Source: Lasiosphaeris hirsuta
Taxonomy: Eukaryota > Ascomycota > Sordariomycetes > Sordariales > Lasiosphaeriaceae
Direction of reading: 5' to 3'
DNA length: 64,000 bases
Assembly: GCA_030549175.1 (NCBI GenBank)
Contig: JAUKUA010000004.1
Span: 5,022,001 to 5,086,000, forward strand
A program made the translations under genes and the position numbers. This document shows, in pieces, positions 42,533 to 54,974 of this stretch (its first letter is position 1; each line of letters opens with the position of its first letter). The notes below the pieces were generated by a model, which had not been told where the DNA came from, ran no database searches, and saw only the letters and a list, made by a program, of their open reading frames with translations.

Positions 42533-44014
42533 TTACTTGGGACTCGACAGCGGCGACCAGTCCGCATCATCCCCACCAGACCCGCGCGCCGTGCTCTCCT
42601 CGTCACTATGCCTCACTCCATACCCCGCTTCCATCTCAATATACGCGTGATCGCCAAACGAGACCTCGGACGTCGTGACCGCCATCCCGATGCCCGCCCC
42701 GCTACTGCCCCCCTTGATCCGGGCCTGCTGCATCATGGCGGAATGGTACGCTGACGTGGCCGAGGGGGAGTGGGCGTGGGCGTGGGCGCGGCCGGCCGAG
42801 GGGTGCGAGTTGGAGCCGGCCGCGGAGGAGGAGGTGGGCAGGTCGTGGCCGCGGAGGTGCAGGAAGAAGCGCGGGAAGGAGGGCATGCAGCCGACGAGGA
42901 TGGTGCCGCAGTATTCGACCATACTAGGGGGGACGGGCGGGGGGTTAGCGAGGAGGGTGGAAGGGTGAGGGAAGGAGGGGGGACGTACGTCCAGATGCCG
43001 ACTTTGGTGATCAGCCAGGTCAGATCGGGGTCGTGGAGGAGGGGGATGCGGAAGGCGACGCCGATGGCGGCGATGGCGCATGTTCTGGGACCTGTTAGTT
43101 TTGTAGTTAAAAGAAAAAGGGGAAGGGGGGTGGTGGGGGGACGGACAGGATGCCGACGCCGAAGACGGCGGATATCCCGAGCTTCCGCTTCATTGGTAAT
43201 TGTAGGTGCCAGATGGCCCACAGCGGCGTGATCAGGATGCCAATGTCGAGAAACAGGTTGACGGCGCCGGCGACCACGGTCGCGGCCGCCACGTCGATGC
43301 AGTGGCCCTCAATAAAGGCGTTCCATGTCTTCTCGCGCGGCGAGCACTGGAAGATAAAGGTGAAGGTGGCCGAGGTATAGTAGGCAGCGCTGAGGAAGAC
43401 GAGGATATGGATGGCCCAGAAGACCGAGTCGCGCGACTGGCCGGTGCAGAAGATGCGGCGGAGCTGGAAGAGGATGGAGGCTTTGGCGGCGAACATGGTT
43501 ATAGCGTTGGTGATCTCGGCGACATAGCTTTGCTGCTTCGTGTTAGTGCGCGAGTATGGTCCACGGTGTTCCGGGTGGGGACTTGCGTAGGAGAGTCTCG
43601 AGACGTGGACCAGCCGAACGTCGTAGAGATGCCGGGAGAAGCCATTGATGGAGGCGTCAATGAAGAGGGCGTCCCACACTAGGATGCCAACCTGGATTGT
43701 GTTAGACAGTGGCCAAACGGACTCTGGTTTCATTCGCGTTCGTACCGTTGCAATGATGGCAAAGTCTATCGCAGTGTTAGAACCCCCGACATTCAGGCGC
43801 ACCACAAAATATACTGACATTCTTCTACCCTCATCTCTCTCAAGATGAAGGCCTTGGTATAAACGCGTATGGCGACAGCAATCGTCATCAAGGTCATGCA
43901 AACGATGGCGACGCTGAGGACGGCCGGATGCAGGGTCTCCGGGTCGACAAAGTTGGGCGTATGTCCCGGCGGAGGGATCATCGCCGGGAGCTCATTGAAG
44001 TCAGCGTCGGCCAT
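42533..44014 (-). CDS. Second fungal rhodopsin-domain-like membrane protein, with a micro-exon and a GC-AG intron
   Basis: Six exons, 43819-44014, 43746-43765, 43587-43691, 43147-43532, 42989-43084 and 42533-42923, give 397 aa with all phases matching. Blocks: PAVLSVAIVCMTLMTIAVAI, LREMRVEEYFAIIATVGILV, FSRHLYDVRLVHVSR, YVAEITNAITMFAAKASILF, FWAIHILVFLSAAYYTSAT, VVAGAVNLFLDIGILITPLW, AVFGVGILTCAIAAIGVAF and GIWTMVEYCGTILVGCMPSF. These match the fungal rhodopsin-like family. Exon 2 is only 20 nt. The third intron (43533-43586) starts with GCAAGT, a classic GC donor. The cytoplasmic tail (about 110 residues) is His/Ala/Ser-rich. It is distinct from the gene at 31655 in intron layout and sequence. 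Likely a plasma-membrane protein; ligand unknown. Confidence 0.88.
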
Positions 44015-46352
44015 GATGTCGGCCGTTTGTCCCGTGTGTGGTGCCGTGTGCACGGAGAGGGTCCGGGCAAGTGTCTCAGATGGCGACACGCATCTTGGGC
44101 GGCATACGGTGGGGAGTCCCGGGAACAGGAGGGAAAGGGGACGCAGGACAAGAAATAAATCACACGACGAAATCACGAAGAGGAGAGAATCCGGCTGTCT
44201 GGGATTATCTGGGGAACCTGGCCGGGGGGGGGGGGGGGGGGTAAGGTGAATTGGTGGTAGGGCAGAGGAATAAATGTGATGATTCCAGAAAAGGGGACGC
44301 GGGGTCTCTCTATGCGACACACATTTTGGCCTTGGTGGGCAGGTTTGCTGCCGTCATCGATAAATTCGCCAGAAGCCTAGCCAGTAATATGGTGTTGGGA
44401 GGCCATCTCGGCGCAGGTCGGCGCAGCCAGCCAGCGTCGAGAACGGGCTCCCTCCCAGGCCATTGGCTGCCGTCGGCGTGGGGCAGCACAGCGCGTGAGC
44501 GAGCGCCAACGCCGCCGACTCCGAGGCATCCAAGCACCTTCCGAGAAGGCGGGATATGATTGGCCAGTAATTCGCGGATCCAAATCGCCTGCGCGACGAG
44601 GACGGCGAGCGGCCTCAAATGGCGGCTGGCGACTGGCCCGAAAAAGAAGAGGCCCGGTGGCGCTGCGTGCCCGTTCAGGACCAGTGTCGCGGACCCAGCT
44701 GCGGCCACGGGCGGAGAATAAGGTGGGCAGCCCATCAGCGGTGAGGGGCATATTGCCACACTGTTTCGCGGCCAGGTCTGGGCACTTCTGGGCCTCCGAT
44801 GCTTTCTCTTGCGATTGCTGTCGAGAACAGAGCCGAGGCATATGCAAAGTGAGGTGCTTTCATCGAACTGTCGTCCCACCACACCGCTCAGGCACCGTCC
44901 TCCTGCTTCGCCGCTCTCCAGCCACTCTGGCTCTCTAGTGACATACGCCCACCTCAGCTCTGCGGCCCGCAGCCGTACCATCCACACACATTCTTCAACT
45001 GACCAAGCATCTCCGCGCAGCCCTGATTGAGCCTCGGCGACACAGGAACCGGTGGGTGCTACCGATCTGTTGATCGGTGGCACAGAAAGGCATCGCGGTG
45101 CACATGAGGCGCTGTGCGATGTCTCAACGTTGACGATGGCTGGCGATGCGTCGGGAGGAAGGTCGTATTGACACTGGCACGGCAGCCAAGCGCAGGATTG
45201 CAGGCAGAAGAAGGCTGCACATTGATATTTCGCTCCATTGTTCTCAGTCGACAATTCGAGTCCGTGTTGCTTCCGAAGGCTGCGGCGGGGAAATCGAGCC
45301 GGTCGGTCGGTCGGTTGAGTTAATTCAGGGATCGGAGACTCGAGGGCCTTGCATGTCGTCGCGAACAGATCTGGACTTGCAGCTGCCATGGCTGTCAAGA
45401 CACATCATGTCAGTGCGCAACGCAACGGCAGACCATCATCGCATTGCCCAAAAGAGATTTGCATCGCCCTCGCAGCTCTGGGTCCGGACCAATTCGCACG
45501 AAAAGGGATGGGAATGGCCTGAAAACAACCCCGCCAACACCCCTCCAGCTCAGGTGCCAAGACATGACGATGGAAGGTGAGAGGGGGTGACGGGTTTCAG
45601 TCGCGTGCCTGCCCATGCACCGTCGCAACCGTGGGTGTGTGGGGGGGAGGGGGACGTGGAGGGACTTGTGGAGGAAGGTGCCGTTTCGTTTCTCAACTGC
45701 TTGGACCATTGACCTTAATTCCCTTCTTAAATTGATCGCTCCAAGCGCATTGCCAGCCGACGATCTGCTCATCAAGTGAAGTTGGGCATCAATAATTGTT
45801 GACATGAGCTGGCATCCATCTCAGCGCCGGCGCGCTCTTGCCAACTGTGCAGCCACGGCACCGACAGGGCGAGACAGCCGACGCAAGAAGCAGGAGGGCA
45901 GTCGGCCTGTCGAGCTTTTCTTTCCTTTCCTTTTCAGCGTCCCAGGTGCCACTAAAAAATCTCGTCGTTGCGGTCTGAGACGGGTGTTTCGGGCCCGGCT
46001 GGGGCGCGCTGCCATTGGCTGCAGAGCCAAAATGCTGCGAAACATCCGTGGCCTGTGCCAAACGGTCCGCTCGGCCAATTGGTCGGTGTCGAGATGACAG
46101 CCAGCTGGCCGTCCCATGTGCAAATCCCATGCCCAAGAGAAGAAGCAATGGGACTCCTGAGCCCTGCGTGCTCTGGCAGCCACCGCAGACATGGTGAAAC
46201 CAACCACCCCCAAACGGACCGACAGGACCTATCTCATGGAAATGAAAGAATAAAAAAATCAATAAATCACTCGCTGTCCCATCGCGGCGGGCCTGACCGC
46301 CTGGGCATCATCCAGTCTCCCCACAACATGTTCGATGTTTGCATTCCGACCC
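44015..46352. other. Intergenic, 2.3 kb without a supported gene
   Basis: A long minus-strand frame (44310-45398, 362 codons) exists but has cysteine/proline/serine composition without domains and overlaps frames on the other strand; I regard it as chance. A G18 run lies near 44224-44241. Confidence 0.45.
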
Positions 46353-47373
46353 ATGGAGACCATTCACGAGTCAAACCCTGAATCGCCCGTCAGGGCCAAC
46401 CACGCCGAGATCCTCGACGCAGTCATGTCTACCCCCAGCCCCAACAAGAAGGAGTCCCTCAAGACGGCCCGCACATTCCCCATGACCAGAAGCGCGTCAA
46501 CCTCCAAAGTCCCATCCATGTCCGTCAAGAACCCCAGCCAGCGTGTCCGCGAGTGGATGAAGCGATCCAATTCCACCCGGTAAGTTTCCCCGCTGCTCTC
46601 ATCCGCTGCTCAGTCAGGTCCGCTGACGCAGTCCAGATCGGCCAAAGTCATCGAGGCGACAGCGTACTCGCCCGACACAGAGCAGACGGTCAAGATCGTG
46701 CATCTGGGGGGCGGCCGCGTGGAGCACCCCGAGATCGAGCCGAGCATCACCATCGGCCTGGCCTCAGCAACCATGGCCTCGACAGCCACCCGGTCCGGAC
46801 TCTCTCGCACCAACGTCGACGACAGCCGCGTCACCCAATGGATCGACCTCTACCCGGAGTTCCTGGAAGCCCTCAGCCCGCCGCTCCGGAAAGGCCTGCC
46901 GTCATCGCCAGCCTCCCAGAGCCAGCCCCTGCCCAGCCAGCCGCCCCAAGAAAACCCCCCGTCCGAAGGCGACCTCCTCCCCGCCCCGCTGCGCGTGCCC
47001 TCGCTCAAGAACCTCAAGGACGAGCCCGCCAGCAACCCCGCCAGCAACCCCGCCAGCAACCCTGCCGAGAAGCTCCACGTGCGCAAACCCTCCCGCTGGA
47101 AGCCCCTCCCGGTGCTCCCAGTGATGCGGGTTAACGGCCTCAGCCCCTCCGCAACCCCACCGCCCGAAGCTAGGGAGTCCCCGCCGGACCTCGCCATCAC
47201 CACCACAACCCCACCTCGCCACCCCCCCACCACCACACCACACCAGATGATGGACGGCACCCCGCCCCCAACGCCCGATAGCGCAACCGGCACCGCGGCC
47301 ACCACCGTCCTCACATCCACGCCCACACCCACCACAGCCCCGGCCCCGGCCCCAGCTACCGGCGATACGGACG

Positions 47374-47404
<31 letters not shown>

Positions 47405-47747
47405 GATCCAAATCAGCGTGGGGATGCGGTGCCCGCCGGTGCAACACACGCGGCAGGAGCGCGTGTGGCTGCACCGTCACTACCGGGGGGAGGCGCCGTT
47501 CCTGCAGGCGTGGGGACTGGACATCACGCGGGGGGACGACCGGGCGGCGGGGGTGGGGATCCTGCGGGACCTGATGGAGGCGGAGGCGGCCGAGGGGCCG
47601 GGGCCGGTGGTGATGTGGTCGAGCGAGGTGGGGAGCAGTACCAGCACGCATGTGACGGCCAGCCGGGCGGGGAGTGAGGGCGGCACCGAGGTGATGATGG
47701 AGGTGGAAGGGGGTAAGAGGGGGAGTAATGATGCAAAGACTTTATGA
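46353..47747 (+). CDS. Conserved fungal protein of unknown function with low-complexity centre
   Basis: Two exons, 46353-46579 and 46637-47747, give 445 aa. The 57-bp intron (GTAAGT...GTCCAG) restores an Arg codon. Conserved-looking parts are the N-terminus (METIHESNPESPVRANHAEI, NPSQRVREWMKRSNSTRSAK) and the C-terminus (RQERVWLHRHYRGEAPFLQA, WGLDIT, ILRDLMEAE). Between them is a Pro/Ser/Thr-rich region with a triple ASNP repeat (near 47030) and an Asp8 run (near 47390). No enzyme motif or membrane segment. An in-frame ATG at 46335 is possible, but 46353 has the better context (CCCATGG). Function unknown. Confidence 0.75.
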
Positions 47748-48731
47748 ATGAGAGGGTGCTGCCGGGAAATTAGATTGTTAGAAGGATGAGATGAGAGGGG
47801 TTGTTGTAGACTTGTGCACCATTGATACCCATTTATAGATCACGGCCGCCTCTCTATGTAAACATACAAACTCTACAGACTCGTTGTCTTGATGCTCCAT
47901 ATTGTATTCTGCTCTTCCGCTCAAGCCCCGGCTCGCCTGCGATTCCATGACTTTGATTGCCGCTCGAGCATTGATCAGTGATAACCTCGGGCTAGCTTTC
48001 GAGGAAGCCCAAGATAGAGGCGCTAAATTTAAGAAAACAAAAGCCAAAAAAAAAAAAAAAGTTTCGATTACAATCACAGGAGAGCAAACATGTCACGGTA
48101 CAGTTTTGACAAGAATTTACCCAATGCCCACATCATTCATGTATTATCCTCCGTCAATCTCTAAATGCTCATTCTGACAATTTCCAATCCTTCAATTCCT
48201 ACAAGATATCCAGTGTGTTTTTGCCCCAAATCCCCCCACATCATATAAACGATTGCTCGATTTCCACCTCTACAAGTGCACGAGATCCCGGATCCCGTGC
48301 CTCGCAGCCGTCCAAACGAAATAGCACTGATACGCCAACGATCCCAACAAGAACCAATCCGTGCCCGATTCCATGCAGTTGTCGCAGCAAGTAGAAGATG
48401 AATAACAAGGTGAAGTCGAAAAGGAGCCCGAAGCAAATGCCATGGCCATTGCGAATCCCAATGATCCCAGCCCGACGCTGCCCGCGAGATGTTCATGCTG
48501 ATGCTGTTCCAGAGATGATAGTTGCCAAGGAGAGTCGTCATTCGTGTCGACAAAGGAAAATGTACAGGGTTCTTGCATTGAGTCGTGTCGCCGTCGCGCC
48601 TGGTTGGCAGCGCCGCCGTCACCGCCGTCGTCGTTGTTGATCAATCTCAAGTCTGGTTGTTTCCCACCAACACCCCCTACCACCACTGCCGACTGGAGCT
48701 GTGGTGGCGCTCTTGGAGAGGCGCTGGGGAG
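47748..48731. other. Intergenic
   Basis: No gene supported. A minus-strand frame (48270-48686) ends in protein-like sequence (DWFLLGSLAYQCYFVWTAAR) but lacks a start and family. An A16 run lies near 48046-48061. Probably the 3' UTRs of the two convergent flanking genes. Confidence 0.4.
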
Positions 48732-51305
48732 TCACATGCCTCGACCAAAGAAGGCGGGATATCGGAAGCGCTTGCGCCAGCTTCCCACTCGCGACCTCTC
48801 CGGAACACTACTGGGTTGCTGGACAGGGGCAATTGATGGGACGGTGGTGTCCGGCTTGGTGTGGGCGGCGCCGTTTTGCGTCGTCGCATGCTGGGCATCC
48901 GGAATCTTGACGGACTTGTCGATGGGGGCGCTGGCGAGGGCGGTGTCGACAGTGAGTGCGGGGGCGGTGACGGCCTCGGGCTGGACTTTCGGAATCTCGG
49001 GCTCCCGAGCGGGCTCCTCTGTCGGTTCGACCGCGACGGGCTCGGCCGTCTCGGGCTGAGAGGACCCAGCGGGCTCAGAATCGTGGGGAATGAGGTCGGG
49101 CCTCGCCGCTTCGGTGTCGGGCTGTGGCTTTGTCTCCGTCCCAAGCTCCATGACCGGCTCTGGCTCTGGCTCTGGCTCTGTGGCGGCTGCGTCTCCTGCC
49201 TGCACGTCCCCCGAGGTTAGCTCCGACCCTTGCACTGGACCGCTACTCTTTTGCTGCGGCGGCGCTACCTTCTCAGTCGCCGGCTGGGCGTCGTACTCCT
49301 TGTTCAACTCTACCTTGTCTTCTTCTTCGACGGCCTTCGCCTCCGGTACCGAAGCCTCTTCCTCGATGCTCTTGAGCGCCTTGGAGTCGGAAGGCAGCGT
49401 CACCTCAGGCTCGGCAAGAACCTCTGAGGCCTTGTCGGACTCGGGCTCGGCCTCGGGCTCGGGGAACGACTCGAGAGGGTCCCTCGAGACCACCTCTGGC
49501 GCAAGAGGGAGGTCGGGCTCGTGGTAGATTACGAGAGCTGCGGGCTCGATGTCGACTAGTGTCTGGGGAACTGCGGGCTCAGTGTCGATCAGCGTCTTGG
49601 CCGTTTCGTCCTTGGCCTCGATGGCCTCGATAGCCTCGATGGGAGCACTCCCAAAGTCGAAAGTGTCGACGCCAGCCGTCTCAGCTGTGGGTTCAGGAGA
49701 CGTCTCGAGCTCGTGCACAGGGAGGGGCAGAGGCTCCTCGGGCTTTACCAGGTGCTCGGGCTCGGACTCAATCTCGAGGAGCGAGGCGGTCGAGTCCTTC
49801 AGCTGCGTCTGTTCGAGGTCGGCGGGGGTGTCCCAGAATCCCGAGTCGGCCGCCCTGAGGATCCGCTGGTGAGGGCGGGCCTTGAACAGCGGCTCGGTCT
49901 CGGGGATGGGGCCAAGGTCCTTGATGACGGGACCGACTTCGAGCTCAGGTACCACGTCGATGATCTTGGCCGAGTCCTTTCTCTCCCTCCTCTTGAAAGA
50001 CGGGCTGGGGCTCCACGTCCTCCGCTCCTCGGTCTCGACAGCCGGCTTCATCTCGGCGTCAATGGCGGCCTTGATCTCGTCCGCGACGCTGGGCTTCAGG
50101 ATCTCGGGCTCGATGGTTGTGGTGAACTGAGCTCTATGGACAGAGAGCGGCTCGGGCTCGGCGATGATCATCGGTGCCGGCGCCGGGACGGGCTCGGCTT
50201 TGATCTCTTGCACCCTGGGTTCAGGTTCAGGCTTGACGTCGAGCTTGACCTCTTGCCCTAGCTGCTGGGGGACGAGTGGCTCGGGTGTGGCCTCCTTGGA
50301 CCCTGCCGCCAGCGATGCCTCAGGTTCGGCCAAGGGCCATGGGGTTGCCTTCTTTTGAGAAGACGAGAAGCTTTCTCTGGAGATGGCCCTTGATCTCATC
50401 TGCAGCACCGAAAGGGGCGAGGGAGAAGGGGAAGGTGGGGATACTGGTCTTGAGCTGCCAGGACTTGTGATGGGGCTTGCAACGGCCGCATGAGGGGCGG
50501 TCTTCCCGGCTCTCTCGCAGAACATCTCGAGGACAGTCCGGAGGAGGACTCTGTTAGGGGACAGGATGCTGCTAATCTGGTCCAGCAGGTTGGAGCCAAG
50601 CAGCGCCTTGGGGTCCTCGAGATGGGGTCGGATGCGTGACTTGAGGTAGTCGATGAACCAATTGTCGCCCTCGGACAGGGTCGGGTGAGAATCTCTTGTG
50701 ATCTCGAGAAGATCGGGGAGGGACAAGCCCTCGCCATACTTCCTGATCCTGGACTGGGCCAGACGCATCAGGTCGGGCAATTCATAGGCCCGAGCAGCCG
50801 AGTAGGCGCGAATCGCCGTCTTGAGCTCGGCAATTTGCTTGGGTATTGTGTCGACCTCCTTGGGCTTGAGGCCCTCATATGTGCCTGTGTGGAGGTAGTG
50901 GACAAGAATGTGACCAATGTCGTCCGTGGTCTCTGGGAGCGCGGGGAGCTGGGACTCGAATGCCGCATGGAGCTTGGGGCTCTTCAAAAGAATGTCGCGC
51001 GGCACCGCCAGCGGGCTGGCGAAGGGGATTGTGCAAACTGGGCTCGCATAGGGACTTGTCGGTGGAGGGTTAGCAATGTTGTGCGGCAACGGTGTGCGGG
51101 GTCGGGCGTGGACTCACGATGTCTCCGGCCGATGATCGACTGGTACCTTCACCACGGGAGGGGCCACAGTAGCAGGCCCCTCTTTTTGAACAGACCCTTG
51201 GGCACCGGCCGGCTTGGGTGCTTCGATAGCCTTCTGACCAGACTGTTGTCCGGGCGTCAGGGGCGGCTTGGGGACGGCGGAACCGCTCTTCTTCTTCTTC
51301 GCCAT
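48732..51305 (-). CDS. BTB/POZ-like domain protein with long acidic, repetitive C-terminal tail
   Basis: Two exons, 51118-51305 and 48732-51054 (63-bp intron, branch GCTAAC), give 836 aa. After a Lys-rich start (MAKKKKSGSAVPKPP) comes a BTB-like domain: VCTIPFASPLAVPRDILLKS, DIGHILVHYLHTGTYEGLKP, YSAARAYELPDLMRLAQSRI, LLEITRDSHPTLSEGDNWFI and SILSPNRVLLRTVLEMFCER. The remaining 550 residues are Glu/Pro/Ala-rich with repeated EPE and SEP motifs, and end in the basic SWRKRFRYPAFFGRG. BTB folds mediate protein pairing or cullin adaptor use; the tail is probably disordered. A second in-frame ATG at 51404 would add 33 residues carrying a membrane helix (AVTLIGLTFVAAASFLINI). Confidence 0.8.
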
Positions 51306-51405
51306 AATGTTGATGAGAAAGGAGGCGGCGGCGACGAAGGTGAGGCCGATGAGGGTGACTGCTTCAACCGTGATGTAGACGTTAAAGTTGCAGGGAAAGG
51401 GCATT

Positions 51406-53282
51406 GCGCGCTCTCGCTCTGTTATGTGTTTGCTGCTGGTGCGTGATGGGCCCCTCTCTTCTTTCTCTGGGCTGCTGGTGGGGGAGTCGGGAGCGGGGAT
51501 TTAATATTCGGAAGTTCGCAGCGTTGAGATTCGACAAGTTTGACCGAGCAGCGCAGCGGTTGGGCGTCAATGCGGAGCCAGCATCGCCAGCATCGTCAGA
51601 TTCGCCAGCACGGCCAGGCCAGCGCGACTGGTGCCAGACTCGAGGCCGACACAGACGGCCACAAAACTGCCACGGCCTGGAGAGACGGCCTTACCACTCC
51701 TTAGCTAAGCCTGATTTCGCTGCTCAGACGGTCGAGGAGACAAGGAACCCATTGATGATGTGTCCCAGCCAGATTCCAATCGGATGCCGCCCCGCCCGCG
51801 CGATAGCGTCGAGGGCCAGTCGCTGCAAAGCAGGGCTGCGATGAGCGCTGCCGCTGGCTCGCAATGTCGCCAAGCATGTGAGCGCTTTGCGTCCCACGTG
51901 TCGCGTGCGGTATCCCATGGTTGATGGAACCAGGGTGGTGCTCGTCGACCCAATGTTTCAAGAGGGAAAAATGACCAAACGGACCAAAAATGGGTGAATG
52001 GCATGAGCGGGTGCCGCTGCTCCTCTGCTGTGGGGCGGCATCGAAGCAATCGAGGCAATCGGGGGCGGTCGTCGGGGCCAGAGGGCGGGACGACGACCAC
52101 GTAGCCGTTGGCCTAGCCCAAAGTGCTGAAAAAGCTCGCAACGAGCTAAAAGTACCGATCAATCAGCGCATGAGATAGCGCCATGGATTGAGGCAGGAGG
52201 GGCATGAGGGGGCATGTGAAGCTGCGAGTAACGACGTGGTGCCTGTGCCTGGGAGGTGTTGGGCCGTTGAGGCAGTTAAGCGACCTTCACAATCCGGTTT
52301 CGGCTGCCATTGACCTCTCTTACCAGCGCACAGTTGGGCATTGGAAACTGAATTGGAAAAAGAAGAGAAAAAAAAAGTCTCCAACATTGCTCACCCACGG
52401 CAAGGAGGTCCCCGCAGCTTTCCTCTGGGGCGCTGGGTGCTGGGGGAAGCTGTGCCTTCCTGCAGCCCCGCAGCCCCCCCCCCCCCCCTTGTCTCCCCAC
52501 GGATGGCGTGACCCCCTTGATCCTGCCCAGCACATAACGAACGAGAGTACAGAAGGTGTCTCCATGGAAGCCCTGCACACTGATTCTCGATTTTGAGATC
52601 ACGATAACAGATGCAATCCCCAGAAACCAGAATAACCGTCAAGACCTCAATCTGAGACATGCCGGTAATGCTGGCGATGGCGCAACCGTGAGTCAACCGT
52701 GTGCTGCAGTGGCTAGATGCCCAAGCCAGCCCAACCCGTTGATTGGCCACGACAGGTGACAGGTCAGGGTCCGCCGTTCAGCGCCTCTTCCATTTTTTTT
52801 CTCTGCATTTTCGTTCTGCATCCCCTTCCTGCGCCTCCTGCGCCTTCAGGAACAGCATCGAATGCAGCCAGCAATCTCATGGGAGCTCTTGGCCTGCCTC
52901 GAATTGAGGCACGTAGCAAAAAAAAAAAAAAAAAAAAAAAGTTCTAGACAGGTGAATTGGCTTGGGTCATTTGCAGACCCCTTATTCGCAACCATTGGCT
53001 CTCGGCTGACGATACCGGTGGCAAGTTGCTGCCTCACCACTGGATCTTCAGCTCATGTGTTCCGTGTCAACCTCGTTGGGCCAGCACTTCGACAGCCTCG
53101 GGCTACTGCGATGGTGATTTGCTACCCAGGTCACGCCACACTCGGCCCTTAACCTGTCAGCACGTACAATATCACGATCATACTGCTACTAAAAAGTTGA
53201 AGGGCTTGATCTGATGCCTTGGGTTCCTGAGGCCAACTTGAATTCCATCCGGCATTGGCAGTAGGAGGGCACACCAACTCAC
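51406..53282. other. Intergenic, 1.9 kb without a supported gene
   Basis: Only short overlapping frames. It contains a C14 run (about 52476-52489) and an A23 run (52918-52940). Likely the promoter of the BTB-like gene and the 3' flank of the GMC gene. Confidence 0.45.
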
Positions 53283-54974
53283 TTAGACTCTCGCCGCCAA
53301 CCTCTCCGAAAGCCGCAACCCCAACGCCGCCAGGGTCCGGACAGGATTCGCCGCGGAGCTAAACGGCATCACACTCATATCGCACACATACAACCCGTCC
53401 ATACCCCTCACCTGCAGGTCCTCATCCACGACCGAGTCAGGCTCGAACTCCCTGTCATAAGTCCACCGGAACGGCATCCTCAACGAGCAAGCGGCATGAT
53501 GCACGGTCCCGATCCCAAACCCCTTTCCACCGGTCCCAAACCACGCCTCACCGGCCGGCCGTGCCGGCCGCCCATTCAGCAGAAACTGTGAGCAGACCTT
53601 GAAGGAGACGTCATTGAGCACGGCCCAGATCTCGTCGACGGACTTGTGCCAGCCGGCCAGGGCGGGGAAGCGCGAGTCGGCGAGGTGCGATGCGCGGGAG
53701 AGGTTGCGGAACTGCATGTTGGGGACGTAGTTGGCCGCGGACAGGTCCATGTGGTTCCCCCCGTACACGGGGTTTCCGAAGCTGAATTTGAAGTCGATGC
53801 GCGAGTCGCCGTCGACGTTGTGGGCGCCGGGCTCCGAGGGGTCGTTCTCGCGGAGGTGCCAGTACTCGTGGTTGATGTTGATCTCCACGTTGAAAGGATA
53901 GCGGATCTCCTTGTTTGGTCCTTTGTTGCCCTTGGAGTAGAGGATGATTTTGGCGTGGGCGTGGCGGGGGATGGAGAGGTCGCCCATGTGGCTGATGAAG
54001 CTGGTGAGCTCGCTGGTGGTGGGGTGATCTGTGAGGCCGTTGCCGACCATGGACTTGACGGCCGGGGCGAGGTTGTTGTAGATGGGAGAGCGCTGAAGGA
54101 GCTTGGGGCTCTCGATAGAGCCGCCGCAGAGAATGACGGTCTTGGCCCGGAAGGAACGGGGCTTGCCATCGATGGTGTCAGTGGAGTTGACGCGATACTT
54201 GAGATGGCCATCATTGATTTGATCTACGCTCTCGACGAACTTGTTGAGAAGCAGAAAAAGACCAGGGCCATCGCCCTGGCTTACTCCTGGGGAAAGGCCA
54301 ACTTGGTTAATCAGGAGCTCGGCTGTGTTGAAGACACCTGTTGGCTCGGTGAAGTACGCTTCTCTCGGTGTCCCATTGGGATTCAGGTACGGTTGGTGTA
54401 GAGCCCTCGGGGTCTGCGTGATGATGAAGTCTTCAGCCAGGGGGCTTCGCTGAAATCTTTCCGTAATGCCCTGGGCAATAGTTCCCATGGAAATGGATTC
54501 GTTCATGCTTGCACCAGCCTTGTCGAGTAATCCATTCTCAAGATCTTGCCGAACCCTGTCAGGGAAGAATTGAAGCTCCCACGGCTGGATATGGGGGATC
54601 AACCCACTCCACCAGATCGAACGTCCTCCAAAGTTCAACTGAGGTCGCTCGTGGATGTAATCTTCGGAGCCCTCGTTGCCTTCTTGGCTGAATGTTTTGC
54701 AAGCAAAGTTCTTTGCAACATTGGCGTTTGGGAAGCGGCATACATTGTAGATGTGGGTCGGGTACAGGTAAGAGCCAGCCTCAAGAACCAGAATCCTTTT
54801 CTGCCGGCCAATTCTCTCGGCTAGGTCGTCGGCCAAGACGCCGCCGCCAAAGCCAGAGCCGATGATGATCAAGTCAAAATCATCCCTAGACCCGAGGTAA
54901 GGAGCAAAGAGACGAGTCTGAGAAGAGCTCCTCTCTGACACAAAGTTCTCGTAGGTGGAGGCGGAGAACACCAT
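53283..54974 (-). CDS. GMC-family FAD-dependent oxidoreductase (intracellular)
   Basis: Single exon, 563 aa, no signal peptide. The FAD Rossmann motif IIIGSGFGGG is at about 35-44, followed by LVLEAGSYLYP and the GMC signature region GGRSIWWSGLIPHIQPW. A second FAD-contact strand is TVILCGGSIESPKLLQ. The C-terminal catalytic part has GTVHHAACSLRMP (active-site His) and VCDMSVMPFSSAANPVRTLA (the Asn-Pro partner). Members oxidise alcohols or sugars, passing electrons to oxygen or a quinone; the substrate here is unknown. The first in-frame ATG (54974) is used. It lies just downstream of, and on the same strand as, the Zn2Cys6-like gene. Confidence 0.93.
   Translation of the reverse strand: MVFSASTYENFVSERSSSQTRLFAPYLGSRDDFDLIIIGSGFGGGVLADDLAERIGRQKRILVLEAGSYLYPTHIYNVCRFPNANVAKNFACKTFSQEGNEGSEDYIHERPQLNFGGRSIWWSGLIPHIQPWELQFFPDRVRQDLENGLLDKAGASMNESISMGTIAQGITERFQRSPLAEDFIITQTPRALHQPYLNPNGTPREAYFTEPTGVFNTAELLINQVGLSPGVSQGDGPGLFLLLNKFVESVDQINDGHLKYRVNSTDTIDGKPRSFRAKTVILCGGSIESPKLLQRSPIYNNLAPAVKSMVGNGLTDHPTTSELTSFISHMGDLSIPRHAHAKIILYSKGNKGPNKEIRYPFNVEININHEYWHLRENDPSEPGAHNVDGDSRIDFKFSFGNPVYGGNHMDLSAANYVPNMQFRNLSRASHLADSRFPALAGWHKSVDEIWAVLNDVSFKVCSQFLLNGRPARPAGEAWFGTGGKGFGIGTVHHAACSLRMPFRWTYDREFEPDSVVDEDLQVRGMDGLYVCDMSVMPFSSAANPVRTLAALGLRLSERLAARV

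Noticed and set aside
44310..45398. 362-codon open frame on the minus strand
   Set aside because: No domain, membrane or secretion signal; odd Cys/Pro/Ser composition; overlapping frames on the opposite strand. Typical of GC-rich intergenic DNA.
50685..51446. 253-codon frame antisense to the BTB-like gene
   Set aside because: It follows from the codon bias of the real gene on the other strand and runs across that gene's intron.
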